Of a stretch of 64,000 nucleotides of DNA, positions 20,351 to 33,056 are shown in pieces. Position 1 is the first letter of the stretch. Every line of letters begins with the position of its first letter. The stretch lies in assembly GCA_030549495.1 (NCBI GenBank), contig JAUIRK010000970.1, positions 673,830-737,829 on the forward strand, given 5' to 3'. Both the position numbers and the translations under genes were made by a program. The notes under the pieces were generated by a model. It did not search any database, was not told the origin of the DNA, and saw only the letters and a program-made list of their open reading frames with translations. The DNA is from Nectonema munidae. Its lineage: Eukaryota; Nematomorpha; Nectonematoida; Nectonematidae.

Positions 20351-20497
20351 GTTAGAAGACATGCAATACCGTATATGTTATTAATAAATAATATTTGATA
20401 CACGTTATAAAGGTTAAGAAAGTTATAGGCATGCTAGGTTAGGAACAACCTACCCCTGGAATTTGACTCCATTCCATATATACATGATATGAGTATA

Positions 20498-21019
20498 CAG
20501 TCTGCCCCCGCTCTACCGCCACCCCAATTTATCGCCAACCCCGCTTACGGCCAATAAAATGCCTAGAACAGATTTCCGTCCATGTTAAATCCCGAGCTAA
20601 ACCGCCCCTCGCTGTCCGCCATCCGCCATCATAATCAGCAGAACAAACATCTCATTTGGCATGCTGTCTCCCCCGACTTACCGCCAAAGCCATAGCAAAT
20701 TTTCCGGCCCGCTCAGTCATCAGAAGTCAAGTTCAATCGAGTGTGGCGGTGTGCTTCCAAACAAAAAACTATATTAGATTTTTTTTCCAAATAAATTTTT
20801 TATTTTCGGCTTGGTTTTTATTTTTTTTATTCAAAGATGTTCACTAACACAAACGATACACTTCTACATACTTGCACTACATGTCATTACGTATGATCTC
20901 AAATATGGCATAATGCAACAAAATATGGATTTGTTATGAATCCCGCGATTTACCGCCAACCCCGCTATAACGCCAATTTTGTATGGTCCCGATGGTGGCG
21001 TTATAACGGGGGTCGACTG
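20498..21019. mobile_element. pogo/Tigger-like MITE (unit 1)
   Basis: A 522-bp element with TA on each side (20,496-20,497 and 21,020-21,021). The left end is CAGTCTGCCCCCGCTCTACC; the right end, inverted, is CAGTCGACCCCCGTTATAAC; 26 bp are largely matched and both end in CGCCACC. Internal repeats of TACCGCCAACCCCGCT lie near both ends. TA duplication and CAGT termini fit the pogo/Tigger branch of Tc1/mariner. It has no transposase, so it is non-autonomous. Confidence 0.78.
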
Positions 21020-21021
21020 TA

Positions 21022-21416
21022 TATGTTATTCCTAGGATATATATTTTACAACACGAATATATAACCGGTCCTACAAGCAGACTCCTGCAAAAGCCAGATA
21101 ACCGTGTGTTTCTAACCTAGCTCGTACCATTAATCTGTTTTGGGACTTAAAACTTGTGTCAATCCGAAATTTAAGTAGGCGGACCTAGTACTAAGAAAAG
21201 AACAGAACTATATCGCATTATTTTGTATGTATAACTTTTGTTTATATAGCATTCTATACCATCCCCTCTAGTTCATCTAGGTTTACAGTAGGGTTTCCAA
21301 ATTTCAGTAAGAGGGAAATCATCTACATTAATTGAGATATCATTAATTAGGAAGTTAACTCATCAAGATTTTTTAAAATGCAAAGACTTAACAAATAGTT
21401 ATTAGTTTCTAAGCAT
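21022..21416. other. Non-coding stretch (unit 1)
   Basis: No gene. The last part may belong to the LINE-like 3' end that follows. Confidence 0.35.
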
Positions 21417-21534
21417 TTCTTTTTTAATTCCGCAAGTGTGTAGAAGTTGAAGTCACAATTGTATGTTTTTATTTTTTATTGTGTGTATGTAAACCTTGTT
21501 ATTTTCACTCTATGATAAATAAACTTCTTCTTCT
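21417..21534 (+). mobile_element. LINE-like 3' end (unit 1)
   Basis: The plus strand ends with AATAAA (21,518-21,523) followed at once by CTTCTTCTTCT, the arrangement seen at the 3' ends of many LINEs. It is unlike LINE-B's TCTTA tail and lies in the opposite orientation to LINE-A. Upstream coding remnants are too decayed to assign. Confidence 0.4.
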
Positions 21535-23412
21535 ATAAATATTTAGAAATGGATTAAAAAATTTCTTGGGCATGATAATAGCTAGGTAGGAAAAAAATAA
21601 AGTTAAAACTAAAGGTTATTGTTATTGTAAATGATAGTATTATTTTTGACAAATTAATAAGTGGAATTAGATATAGAGCATTTTTTTATCAAAAAATAAA
21701 TTATTCAAGAAAGGCATTGAAAAAGGTCAGTGAAAAGGAGGTGTGAGTTAAGCAAATGTTTGTGAAGTTATGCGGTTGTGGTGTAGAGTGAAAGAAATTT
21801 AGGTATTTTTCAATCAGTTTTTTTTTAGGTTTAGGTTAAGGTTAAAGTATTTGTAAGAAGCTGAAATTTTGATTCCCCTTATGGAATAGAGAGTTAGTTT
21901 CAGCGCATGGATGTAGATAATAATTAAAAGATAAAAAATTTCCATTTTTGTAAATATTTATTTTAATTAATAAAAAAAAAGCATTTTTATTGAAAAAATA
22001 GTAAGTATAGGATAGGATAAAATGTTATCAGAATACTTTCCAGCATTTAACGTAAAGGTTACGTGGGGTGTTTTCATCAAGAATACACAATTGTGCCGCT
22101 TTTATCGAACTTTGAGGAAAATAGGCTTGATGAGAGATCGAAACAAAGTCTTTGTTTAATTACATATATGTCATATTATTAAATTTACTAAATTAAATAT
22201 TTCTTAAATAAATAATATATTTTTAATATACTTGCCTTACAATATTATAATTAATTGTATAGAATAAAATAAGAAATTTTATAACCTTCGTTTTTAGTGG
22301 TCTGGCGAAACCACTGGACACTTATTAGTTCATAGTGCGCTAGACAATTAATTTCTTTTTGATTTCATTTATCATTAGAGAATCAACAGTATTCTCTTGG
22401 ATAAAAAACTGAAATAAAAAAAATCAATAATTATCCAAAAAGTCTAATAAAGTGGCGTAGCTAGGCTGGGGCATGAGGCTCCTTATGAAACTACAGAAAT
22501 AAATATTTATACCTAATATATACTTATTTTTGAACACAATAGAGAAGAATATTGAATCCAGATATTTTTCCTAACAAATTTTCTAAATCTGGAAATGGAA
22601 TAATACATTTTTTGAAAAGTAATTTCCTCAGAAATTTAGCAATAAAAGAAAAATTAAAACAAGAAGTTAAAGTTCTAAGTCTAACATAAAAATTCTTTTT
22701 ATAAAAGTTTAAAAATTCATTTTAATATTCAATTAATACTTCTTATTTGTTCAAAACTTGTGAGATTCAACCGGTAATTTTTAAATTTTCAAATTTTTTT
22801 ATGATTTTTGTAAATAGCATGAGAGAGGGAGTGTCAAAATTTAATATTTTTAAATAAATTTTAACTACTAATTTGAATATATACCACAACTTATTTTAAA
22901 ATTTTTTAATATTCTATATATGATTTTAGTTTTTTATTTTATTAAATTCTGATAAATTAATTCAGCGCGGTATTTTTTTAATTTAATTCCAAGTTTAAAC
23001 TAAATTATTTTAAAAGTAAGCTTTAAACCTAAATTTAATTTATTTTACTGCAATCACTATTTTTTATATGTTTAAAGGTTTATTGGCAGCTATATAAAAA
23101 TAACATACTGTAAAGTACTTTAATTCGACGAGAACAAAAGTTTGCTAATTTTGGTTCAAAGATAATTTCGATAGAATTTAATTTCACGAACAACATTTCT
23201 AAAATTTTAAATATTTATCCTAAAAAAAATTTTTTATTGTTGAACAAATATAGAAATTATTGTGATTTTTAATTTTATATATGAAAAATTTTACACATTA
23301 GCCCAATTTTTTTATATACGCTTCAATATCAAATTTGATATTTAACAAACAAAATAAAATTTATTACATCATTTCAAATAATAAATGTGTTTTTAATTTT
23401 GTCCTTTTTTTA
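21535..23412. other. AT-rich non-coding stretch (unit 1)
   Basis: About 1.9 kb without recognisable genes. A small hairpin AGTGGTCTGGCGAAACCACT lies at about 22,298-22,317. A phrase TGGCGTAGCTAGG at about 22,452 resembles motifs common in invertebrate interspersed repeats. Nothing else stands out. Confidence 0.4.
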
Positions 23413-25733
23413 GGACCATGGACATATATCGAACACATTTCATTAAAAAGGAAATTTGTATATTTTTTGTGATTAAACAAATAAGTAAACTTTATTTTAC
23501 ATTAAATGCCATTTGTTAAAACAATCTCCAATATGGAGACCTCAGATCTCACACATTGCTTAGAAACTTTTTTTACAGAAAGCACATTTTCTTTGTTTTC
23601 CACCATTTGTTCGGTCAAAATAATGACCAGTAGAAGAAAAGTTAATTTTTTCGGACGTCCAAAATTTTTAAGATCTGAATCTGAAGAGAGCAAGTAAAAT
23701 GATTTTATAACAGACTTAAATTTTAATAAGATTAAAGAACTTTTATTTTCAAAGTAGTGCAAAATCGAAGAATTCGCCATCATAATATTAAGATAATTTG
23801 TGAACAAAACAAAATACCACTTTTTCGATCTAACAGATATGCGATATTTTTGTATAAGCTAATCTAAGTGGTCCACTCCTCCCATATATTTATTATATTG
23901 GGATATTAGAAAGGGTTGCGGAACGAGTATTTCTTTACCACGTCTAGCTGACCATCGCTTAGCATTTCCAATAGGAGTGGCAGACTGATAATTGCTAGCA
24001 ATTGTAAAAAGGCTATTGTCATGCCTTTTCAAAAAGAAAAGTTCTTCATTTTCTTCAAAGTTGTAATCAAAAGAACCACAGGTTTTTTTAGTGATTTATC
24101 ATCTTTCAATAGGCATTTAGATGTTCTATTTGAGCGAATCGTACATGTTATTCTAATTACCTTTTTTTCATTTGCACTAATAAATTATAACTTGAAATAA
24201 AAATAATAACATAAATTTCATGATCACTAGGATTTTCAAGACGATTGGTCATGGATATGACTATTCTAGAACCTAGACTGTCTTCATTCTTATTGAGAGT
24301 ACACTTTTTCTGTTTTCCTTGATAAAAATCTATTTCAAAACAAAAACAATTAGTACCACAACATAGTATCCACTGCTTGAAACCAAATCTTATCGGTTTC
24401 CATTTTATAAATTGCTTTATAGAGCTTCTTCCATAGTATCTGCCGATTTGCTTGTCTATTGACAATCTTTTCCAAATTGTTTGTACTTTTGATTCAGAAT
24501 ATCAATTAATGACCTGATTTTGAAGGCTTTATCTTCTTTACAATCTTCAGCACTTTTATTATTACAAAAGTGTAGAAATCTTTTAATCTGTTTCTTGGCA
24601 TCGTTTTACGAATAATGCAAGTTCCAGATCTTAATCAACACTCCAATAATGCCTTTCACTCGGTAATCTGTGATAACCAGAGAAAAAAGAATTCCCAGGA
24701 AATTTCTTAAACAGTTTTTTGTCAAAGTAAAGTCATGTACATTTTTTTCTGTTGAATAAATAACAGATTTTTTGCATATTTTATCAAGGAAAAATTCAAC
24801 AATTTCAACTGAACTCTTTGCAAAAATTTCATCTTTCAATATTTTCATTTAATTATCAACTTTATAGGCATTTTGTCTTACAAAGCTTGAAAAAGTTGGT
24901 TCCATTTTCTTCCAAGCTAAATCTGACATTTTCTTTCTCTTTTCATTTGGTTGCATGGAATCTTCTTCATATCGATGTAATTCAACACTTCCTGGGACAT
25001 CTTGTAGAATAAAGGTTGGATCCCTGTTTTCATCACCTTTAAAATTTCATCATTAAAATCTTCGTCAATCAGTGCACTCACTTGTGGAGGAATTTCAACC
25101 ATGTTAATAAAATTTTCATCACTAGGAGAGTCACTTCTGCAAAATTTGTTGCATCACGAAGAGAGAAAACTATTTTAACAGATATGTCAAACACCATGAA
25201 AAATTATATCCGAAAAAGAGTAATAAAAAACTAACCTTAGGACACAATGAAAGAGATGAAAAATATTATTGTTATTGAAAACAGAGAAAGAGAAATAAAA
25301 AATGAAAATATGAACGGTTAAAAAGAGTTCTATCTATAATGTATAACACATATATCATATAAGACACAACACTTCGATAAATTATGTACGACATTATAAA
25401 TCATATTTGTCATAAAATTTTTTCATCTATCAATTTATCTGTAATCATTTACAGATAAATAATTGTCTTATACATAAATTACGCATATAGATATAAATGT
25501 TATATATTATTACATATCAAAGCTGCCAGCCTATTAGTTTTGTTTGCTCTTGCTTACTAGAAGACATATATCAATTTGATCTTCCTTTTTAAATACCCTT
25601 ATCTCAATTCCTCACACATGCAACGTTTGATAGCCCAATTAAAAAGCTCTCTCCCCCTTCATATGGCGTTTACTTATGTATACATTTCATATTTTTTACT
25701 CAAAAAGAAATGTATACTATGTGCCCATGGTCC
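23413..25733 (-). mobile_element. piggyBac-C element with both ends (unit 1)
   Basis: A 2.3-kb element. The left end GGACCATGGACATATATCGA and right end (inverted) GGACCATGGGCACATAGTAT share the first nine bases and further subterminal matches such as ACATTTC. TTAA follows the right end (25,734-25,737); the left neighbour is TTTA. Transposase remnants on the minus strand: N-terminus with MVEIPPQVSALIDEDFNDEI (25,102); NFLGILF; LSIDKQIGRYYGRSSIKQF (first catalytic Asp) with KPIRFGFKQWILCCGTN and FYQGK; NRLENPSDHEIY; KRWSARRGKEILVPQPF; YNKYMGGVDHLD; YRISVRSKKWYF; and GKQRKCAFCKK with GDCFNKWHLM, the usual C-terminal zinc-binding segment. The order is that of a full piggyBac protein, with several stops and frame changes. 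Confidence 0.83.
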
Positions 25734-25737
25734 TTAA

Positions 25738-26487
25738 TTTGGCACCAAAGCTTTAATCATGTAATAATTTAAAAAACCTTCTGCGAGTATAGTTTTAATT
25801 TTATTTTACACTTAAAACATATGTTTATTTTATGTGTAAATATTGGCCTAAATACCGTCAAATATTTTGATTAAAAAAATTGACTGAAAATTATTGAAAC
25901 ATCGAGTATTTTTTATTTTGGAAATTTAAAATTTAACCGTCAACGTTGTTATAAAAGCCAAAAATTAGGTTCAATAGTTAAAATACAAATGGTTAACATA
26001 ATTAACTGAAAGTATCTTGAAAAATACAATTATCGTTACTAAATTATAATTTATTATTTAGGTCATGAAAAAAGGACCATGGGTGCTAATAGAAAAACCT
26101 TGAATCTCTTGAAATTAAGTTCGCGAATTTTCTTACTTTACAGTTTGTGCTTTACCTTTAAATTGAAAAATTTCAGTTTTAAATACTTCAAAAAATAAAT
26201 CTTGTGAGAGACATCAAATGTTTTTTTCTCTAAATATTTTTCCCTTCTGTGAGCGTTATTTGTGTCTTTCTGTCTGTCAATATTCACTACTTAAGGAAGA
26301 GTTAAAATAGAAAATAGCTTACCAAATATGTATAATGTGTATAAATTAAATCCCATTATTACTGAATACATTCGATTTGATGTTAATAAAATATTTCTAA
26401 CCTTCACATTCGGTTCTCAGACATGAAACGCTTTGGAAAGAAGTGCAATATTTTGAATGTTATATATAATATTATAATTATATTATA
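25738..26487. other. Right end of unit 1, non-coding
   Basis: AT-rich with no gene. A third sequence resembling the piggyBac-C terminus, GGACCATGGGTGCTAATAG, lies at 26,073. The unit closes with AT-dinucleotide-rich sequence (ATATATAATATTATAATTAT). Confidence 0.4.
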
Positions 26488-26650
26488 GGGTAAGGAACTA
26501 ACAAAATTAGGTTGGCGACAATTCTGAATGATCTTTTATATAATGCTATATAAAAACTATAAATTAAAAAGTAAAAATTATACTTTCACAAAACAGGATT
26601 TTATTACAAAAAATGAAATTTTATAAACAAAAATTTTATAACTTTTATTT

Positions 26651-29367
26651 CAATAAAAACATTATATAAATAATTGTAAATCTTAAAAAAAATCGTTTAC
26701 AATTTGAACAAATGTAATAGGTATATTTTTTACATATATATTTTTTGCACGCATCACACTTTCTCGTATACCTCTGGTTCTAGATTTCTTCGAATCCAAA
26801 TAAAAAATCCTCCACTACTCTGTGTTTCGCTAGGCAACTCTTGATCCTCGAATCCATAAAAAATCAGTAAACTGCGCACACGAAAAGGGGTGTCCACGCT
26901 GTTTGCCTGCAGTAGCATTGAACTTTGGCAGAGCTCTAAAGAAAGATCTCTCATAAAAAATTTTCTACCCCCTTTTTTCGTACTTGAAAATTTTTATCGG
27001 CAATCATGCTTTATCCAGCTATTGTGCACGGCTATATCTAAGTAATTAGTAAAAATAACCATTGTCCACCTCCTTGAAGATCTATAAGTTAAATATGACC
27101 TGAGCATTTGGTTGGTCTTATCTACTCCCCCCCCCCTTGAATTGGTTCTACAAAATAATTATCTCCGGGTTACGTTTATCACCAACTAATTGAATCTCAC
27201 TCAAGTGTTGGCCAGACATAACATACACTACTTTAAAATTTCGCTGTGCATGTTTCGGAGGAATGAAAGCAGTAAGTGAAGAGTAATTTTTATATAAATT
27301 TTTGATTCAGTCTCAACAAGGCCTAGCTGTTGTAAGTGTTTAGGTCTGAAAATATGTGGTATGAAAACGCGGTTAGATCTGGCTGTCCCGCATATTGTAA
27401 GGCCCCTGTAGTTCCCCATACACATAAATCATGTGAAGTAAAAAATCTGTCCGTAATAACTTACTAAAGGTATATTAGAATCAGTAACTAACCGTTTGGC
27501 AATATTAGTACCTCCAAAATAGCTTTTATCACTTAACCCAGAAATATAAATCTCTGTTTTCAGTATGTAAAGAGACCTAGCATCTGTACAGTGATATAGT
27601 TTAATTCCGTATCGACCAGACTTAGAAGGATCATAAATTTTGATTCTACAATTACCTCTAAATTTGACAAGTTGTTCATCAATTGTCACATAATCTTGAG
27701 GAAAGAAAAAATGTGAGCAATTAGAATAAAAAAAGTATTGCATATATCTTATAGCAGAAATTTTGTCATTTTCATTACGCTCGTTTTTTTTATCAAAACA
27801 AATGAAAGAGTGGATAAGCATAAACATGTTGCGTGTCATAGTGCTGTGCAAATTAATTGGGACAGTGGTGGGAAAAATAAAAAAACAAACAATTTATTAT
27901 ATCATTCATATTTAATAAGAAATATGTCCACCTTTGGCCTGTATGACCATTCTCACACGCTTCGGCATTGATTTTACCAGTGTCGAACACATTTTCACCA
28001 GTTCTTTGTTATGGTACTAGGTTTTGATAATGGCTGAAATAAGCTTTTCCATAGTTGAACAATCTTCTCTCGCTAACTATAGCCTACAAATTTTCAATTG
28101 GATTGATGTCCAGCGAGTTCCCAGGCTATGGTTGAACAGTTAGACCAGTTGTTTCGAAGAATGCCTTCATTTTTTCGATGTGTGACACCGGGCAAGGTCT
28201 TGCTGAAAAATAGCCCTTCCACCTGGAAAGTCTTTTTATACAGTATGAAGCAAATGGGTTTGCAAGATATCCATGTACTTATCGCTGTTCATCATTCCTT
28301 CGACTAGTATAAGTCTTCCTGGACCTTTAGCAGTGAAACTTCCCCAAAACATCTTTTTAGACGGATGTTTTGGGGCTTGCTGAATGTGTCCATCTCGTAG
28401 AGGCTCGTTCACCCTTTGTCTCACTACCGAAGATCGGTGGCCATGGACTTCAAAATGTGCTTTTCCGAAAATATGACATTGCTCCAGGCATCTACATCCC
28501 AGTTTTTATAATTGCGTGCCCACTGAAGTCGTTTTCTTTTCATGGCAGGTGTTAACAGTTGCTTTTTTAATGGTTTTCTGGCAAGTCTACCAGCGGCGAA
28601 AACCTACGACGGACTGTTGATGAATCAATACTTATTCCGTATGTCAATAAATCTCTTGTAAGATCTTGGCCTGTCTTCTGTGGATGTATTTTACTGTTTC
28701 TTAGCAAGAATTTGTCATCGCGTGGTGTTGTTTTGCGTTTTCTTCCACAGTTTCTCTTCTCTCTCCCTCCAACTGACCAATTTCTTCAAACTTCTTTACA
28801 AGACGTCCCACAGTCGAGTTTGCTAGGCCTAGACATTCAGAAATCTCTCTGAGAGTTTTATCAGTATGTTTTCTAAGAGAATTTGCACCTCTGAAAAAGG
28901 TTCACCATTCTGTTCATTGAACAAGTATTTAACTTTTTATAAGGATAAAAAGGGAGTAATTTCACTTGTCCCATATGTATTAAACATCCAAAATATGCCA
29001 TGAGATCAGAAAGTTGAAACTTTTCAAAAGTAGAACGCAAAATTCATATTTAGGAGATTCCAGACTAAAAATGCTTTAAAATATGCAAAATAACTTCTGT
29101 GGTAAAAAACACTTCAAAAATTTCAAGAGAACAACTAAGACATAAAGCGCTGCTTGCAGGACCAGGTGGGCTTTGATATACATTTCTAATATTTTGGTTG
29201 TGATGATGGCCTTGATTTGATTTAGAAGAATCCCAAAAATACTCAGTATTATCTGGTGCTATGAGTGAATCGCAAAGTAAATCTTCTTTAGAAGCAGATG
29301 TTGAATCCAATTCGGAAAATGAGGTACTTGTGGGCTCACTAGAAGAAGAAGAACCCAGAGAACTCAT
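26651..29367 (-). pseudogene. piggyBac-A transposase, split by Tc1 (unit 2)
   Basis: As in unit 1, with RNVYQ instead of RDVYQ in the N-terminal part (T at 29,184). The poly-G run at the GGVD motif is 10 bases, which puts that motif out of frame with the preceding segment. The segment with TIDEQL spans 27,429-27,851. Confidence 0.85.
27841..28939 (-). mobile_element. Tc1/mariner element (unit 2)
   Basis: Same insertion site and remnants as in unit 1 (GTGCTGTGCAAATT next to TA at 27,839-27,840). It predates the amplification, since all four units carry it. Confidence 0.85.
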
Positions 29368-29884
29368 GGAAAAAGGTAAGTTTGAAAAACAAACTTTGAT
29401 TGGAAGAAAAATCTGGATGGAGAAAGAAGTTAATTTTTATTCTAAAGGAAGTTCAAGTGAAATAAATCAATATAAGAAACACTATCGTTTTTAAATGATG
29501 GCTCAGTGCACAGAATGTTACATGACAAATTATACTCACACAACAGCAAATTTTTTAGTTTCAAAGTTTTAGAGAGAGTAATCTAGGGAATGAAGAAAAA
29601 CCCAGTTATATACAGTTAAAATAACATTTCAACTTTTGGATTAACGCCATTCAAAAAAATGAAAAAATTTTATAATTTTTACATACAAAAATATTTTCAT
29701 ATTTCTTATATTTTTATAAGAAATTTTTTGAAATTAATATCATTAGTCAAAAATTAAACGCTCTTAACATGGATTATCTTTCTCTCATTTCATTTAAGTT
29801 CATTTAAATCAACATTCATGCTGTTTTTCTTTTTCTATGTAAAAAAAAGAGGTAAAACAATCAAGTGGAATTTTTCTCCAACAT

Positions 29885-30506
29885 CCCAAAATTGGGAGCG
29901 TTCGCGTTAAGATTGTATCGTTCTCTCAGATGTATTTATATATTGTAACATAAATTCTTGTAAAATAATATATATAACAAGGTATAGCTATTCTTTTGTA
30001 ACAAGGGCCGGTAGGTGTTTAGTGGGATGGAAAGTCCAGTTAGACTTGGACTCAGCATTCCGGGCGGGCCACGATATCCGAAAGGATGGGTACGAACGCC
30101 ACAAAACAACTTAATTAATTAATTCTCCAACTACCGTGCCGGTTTTTTACCCTGGTTTTCTTCCTCTGAAGAATTCAAAGGTTTTTACGGTTAGGTAGTG
30201 CTCTAGCGACCCGATTCTACGTGGTTAGTAATCAAGCTATCACTAGACATTAAGTTTGTTTCCCAAATTGGGAGCGTTCGCGTTAGGATTGTATCGTTCT
30301 CTCAGTTGTATTTATATATTGTCACATAAATTCTTCTAAAATAATATATATAACAAGGTATAGCTATGCAGTAACAAGGGCCGGTAGGTGTTTAGTGGGA
30401 TGGAAAGTCCAGGTAGACCTGGAGTCAGCATTCCGGGCGGGCCACGATATCCGAAAGGATGGGTGCGAACGCCACAAACAACTTAATTAATTAATTCTCC
30501 AACTAC
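29885..30506. repeat. Pair of GC-rich structured elements with LINE fragment between (unit 2)
   Basis: Copy a is at 29,885-30,134, the inverted LINE fragment at 30,135-30,261, and copy b at 30,262-30,506. Both hairpin cores (TCCAG...TGGA and ATCCGAAAGGAT) are identical to unit 1. Confidence 0.6.
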
Positions 30507-30551
30507 TGGACCTTTGTGTAAGTTTAATATACCTGGTCTTGCGACGGTTAT

Positions 30552-31224
30552 AATCAATCAGTTTTGATAAGACTTGTCAAAAATCATCATCATGTAAAAA
30601 GTCAAAACTAACATTTTTAAGTACGCTGTATTAAAAGGTGATATTCATTTTATATAAAAATTAGTCAATATGTCATTAATCAATCAATTTTGACAAGACC
30701 TCTCAAAAAAATAAAAATCAGATTATCATCATGTAATAAGTCAAAACTAACATTTTCAAATACGCTGTATTAAATGGTGATATTCATTTTGTATAAAAAT
30801 TAGTCTATATGTCATTAATCAATCAGTTTTGACAAGACCTGTCAAAAAAATAAAAATCAGATCATCATCATGTACTAAGTCAAAACTAACATTTCAAGTA
30901 CGCTGAATTGAAAGGTGATATTCATTTTGTATAAAAATTAAACTTTATGCAATACTTTTTTTAATTTTATCGTTATTTATATATATTTAAAATGCGCTGA
31001 ATTTACCTGTAGCAATTATTTTGTGTAAAAATGAGTCATTGTGTAATAAATCAATAAATTTGACAGGACCTGTCAAAAACAAGTTTATATTACACAACAT
31101 TATGGTTGAAATCTACCACTTTCAAGCACGCTGAATTAATTTATGATATTATTTTGAAAAATATCTCTTCATTTTCAATATATCAATCAAATTTGATTTG
31201 ACCTATCAAAAAAATAAAACCAAA
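30552..31224. repeat. Minisatellite of about 130-bp period (unit 2)
   Basis: Same copies and order as at 14,918-15,590. It keeps the G (31,043) shared with unit 1. Confidence 0.8.
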
Positions 31225-31384
31225 TATATATTGTAGTTTGAATAAACTATATATAGTAAACTAATTTGATAAATTTGTTGTATACAATTTTTGATATTTA
31301 AAATGATGAAAAAAAAATTCAAAACTGAAAAAAGAAACAAAGCAGTAAAATTTATTAATTACACAAAAGTAAAAATATTTATAA

Positions 31385-33056
31385 TTAACAGTCATGGCAA
31401 ATTAATATAGAGTGAAGCGAACATGATTTTTTGCATTTTTAGCATTGTTGCTTAATTTTTTTCAATTTATCTCTGTTTTTTGTATATCTTTCGCCAGTAA
31501 TTGATTTTAAACATATATCACAGCATCTATTTAGTCCTTTTTTATCTTCTATATTTGTAGGTATTACTATTTTTGTTTAAAATAATGTTTATTTTACTTT
31601 TCAATTTGCTTGACAAACCTTCAGTTGGACTTTCTTTAATATATGGTATAACAAGAGATTTTACAATTTCCATACCAAAACTAAAGGAATCAATTTTCTT
31701 AGGATCATTCTTGTTTTTTAAGCAACATACAGTTCCAGCATTTACTCTACAAGTGTCTAAAACAAAACTCCACGCTTTTATTGTCAACTTTCTCGATTTT
31801 CTCACACAAGAACGAGGTCCTATGCGTTAATCAAAAATGTCAGTTCCACATTTTGTGTAATCATACAGCTTGAAAATAGCTGGTTTTTTCTTTACTTTTT
31901 GGACACTCCTAAAATAGGAGGAATAGAAGATAAAATTTGAAAGTTTTTCTTATTCGACTTTTTTCTGACAATGTAAATATGTAAGCTTAAATATTTATAA
32001 TAATGTTTTTCCCAAAATACTTTATACGAAAAGTATCTTTTATCTGTTGAGGAATACCCTCTTTTGTAGACATTATAGTATCTCACACATGTAATTTTTT
32101 CTTTGTATAAAAACTCAACTTGTGGTATAGAAGTATAAAATCTATCTATAGTTATATTTCTTCCTTCTAAGTCAGAATATTGCTTTACTTTGCCTACCAA
32201 ATGTTTAACTATACTTTGTGTAGTGCTCATATAAAAAGGACTACTGCCTTGATTAGGTTTTTCAGAGTAAACAATCGAATTCTACTGAGCTTAAAGATCT
32301 AAATAGAAGACCGTACTTTGCACTTGGGTTAACATATTTGCAACAGTTAGCATTAAAAATTTCAAATATATCACGAAAAGCTGCAAAACGACCGAGTTTT
32401 CACCTTTCTTTTCTACTTGTAAAGTCATCAAAACAAATGCGTTTATTCAGAAAATAAAACCTTTTTTACACAAGAAAAAAAAAGAACAACCACTATCTGA
32501 CCACAAAAAAATTAATCTTAAAAAATTTTGCTTTAAAAAGAAGGGTTGATGAAAAAAATGAAGGTTTTAATGATCAAGAGTTGAGTTGGTCCACAGAATA
32601 TCCTGAAAAAAGGGGTCGACAAAGAAAAGAAAATGTTATAAAAGGTGGCGTAGGACTGAAACACAACGTTCATGCTGAATCACCTTTAGAATATAGTTAT
32701 CACTCTCTTGTTCGTTAATTAAATTATACATATTCTCATTTAATGCGTCCTCAATTGAATTAAAAACTCTATTATTTTCGTAAAAATTTCTAAACTCTTC
32801 ACCAGAAAAAAATATAGTCCAAATCAACATGGTCTCCAAGAATGCTTTCTTCAGATGAATCCAAATAAGTGTACACATCAACTTCATCATTTCCACTTTC
32901 GGATATTTGATATTCCAACATCTTCCCAGAATCATATTCAAGTTGAAATATGTTTTCTAAAAATGGAGTCGAACTGCTTTCTTCACTTGAATGTTCTCTT
33001 TTTGTTGCCGTTTTCTAGTTGTCAGGATCTAATAACAAAACATCAATAAACTCCAT
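31385..33056 (-). pseudogene. piggyBac-B transposase remnant (unit 2)
   Basis: Same motif order and same missing first catalytic block as in unit 1. The GRNITIDRFYTSIP segment lies within 31,892-32,230. Small A-run differences occur near 32,472. Confidence 0.82.

Larger units (their letters stand above)
10852..26487. repeat. Array unit 1
   Basis: First full unit, 15,636 bp, the only one attached to unique left flank. It differs from units 2 and 3 in having C at 13,550 (T in the others). It shares with unit 2 a G at about 15,409 where units 3 and 4 have A. Confidence 0.9.

Noticed and set aside
22290-22330. Hairpin AGTGGT...ACCACT as a tRNA or riboswitch
   Set aside because: It is a single 6-bp stem with no cloverleaf and no Pol III boxes.
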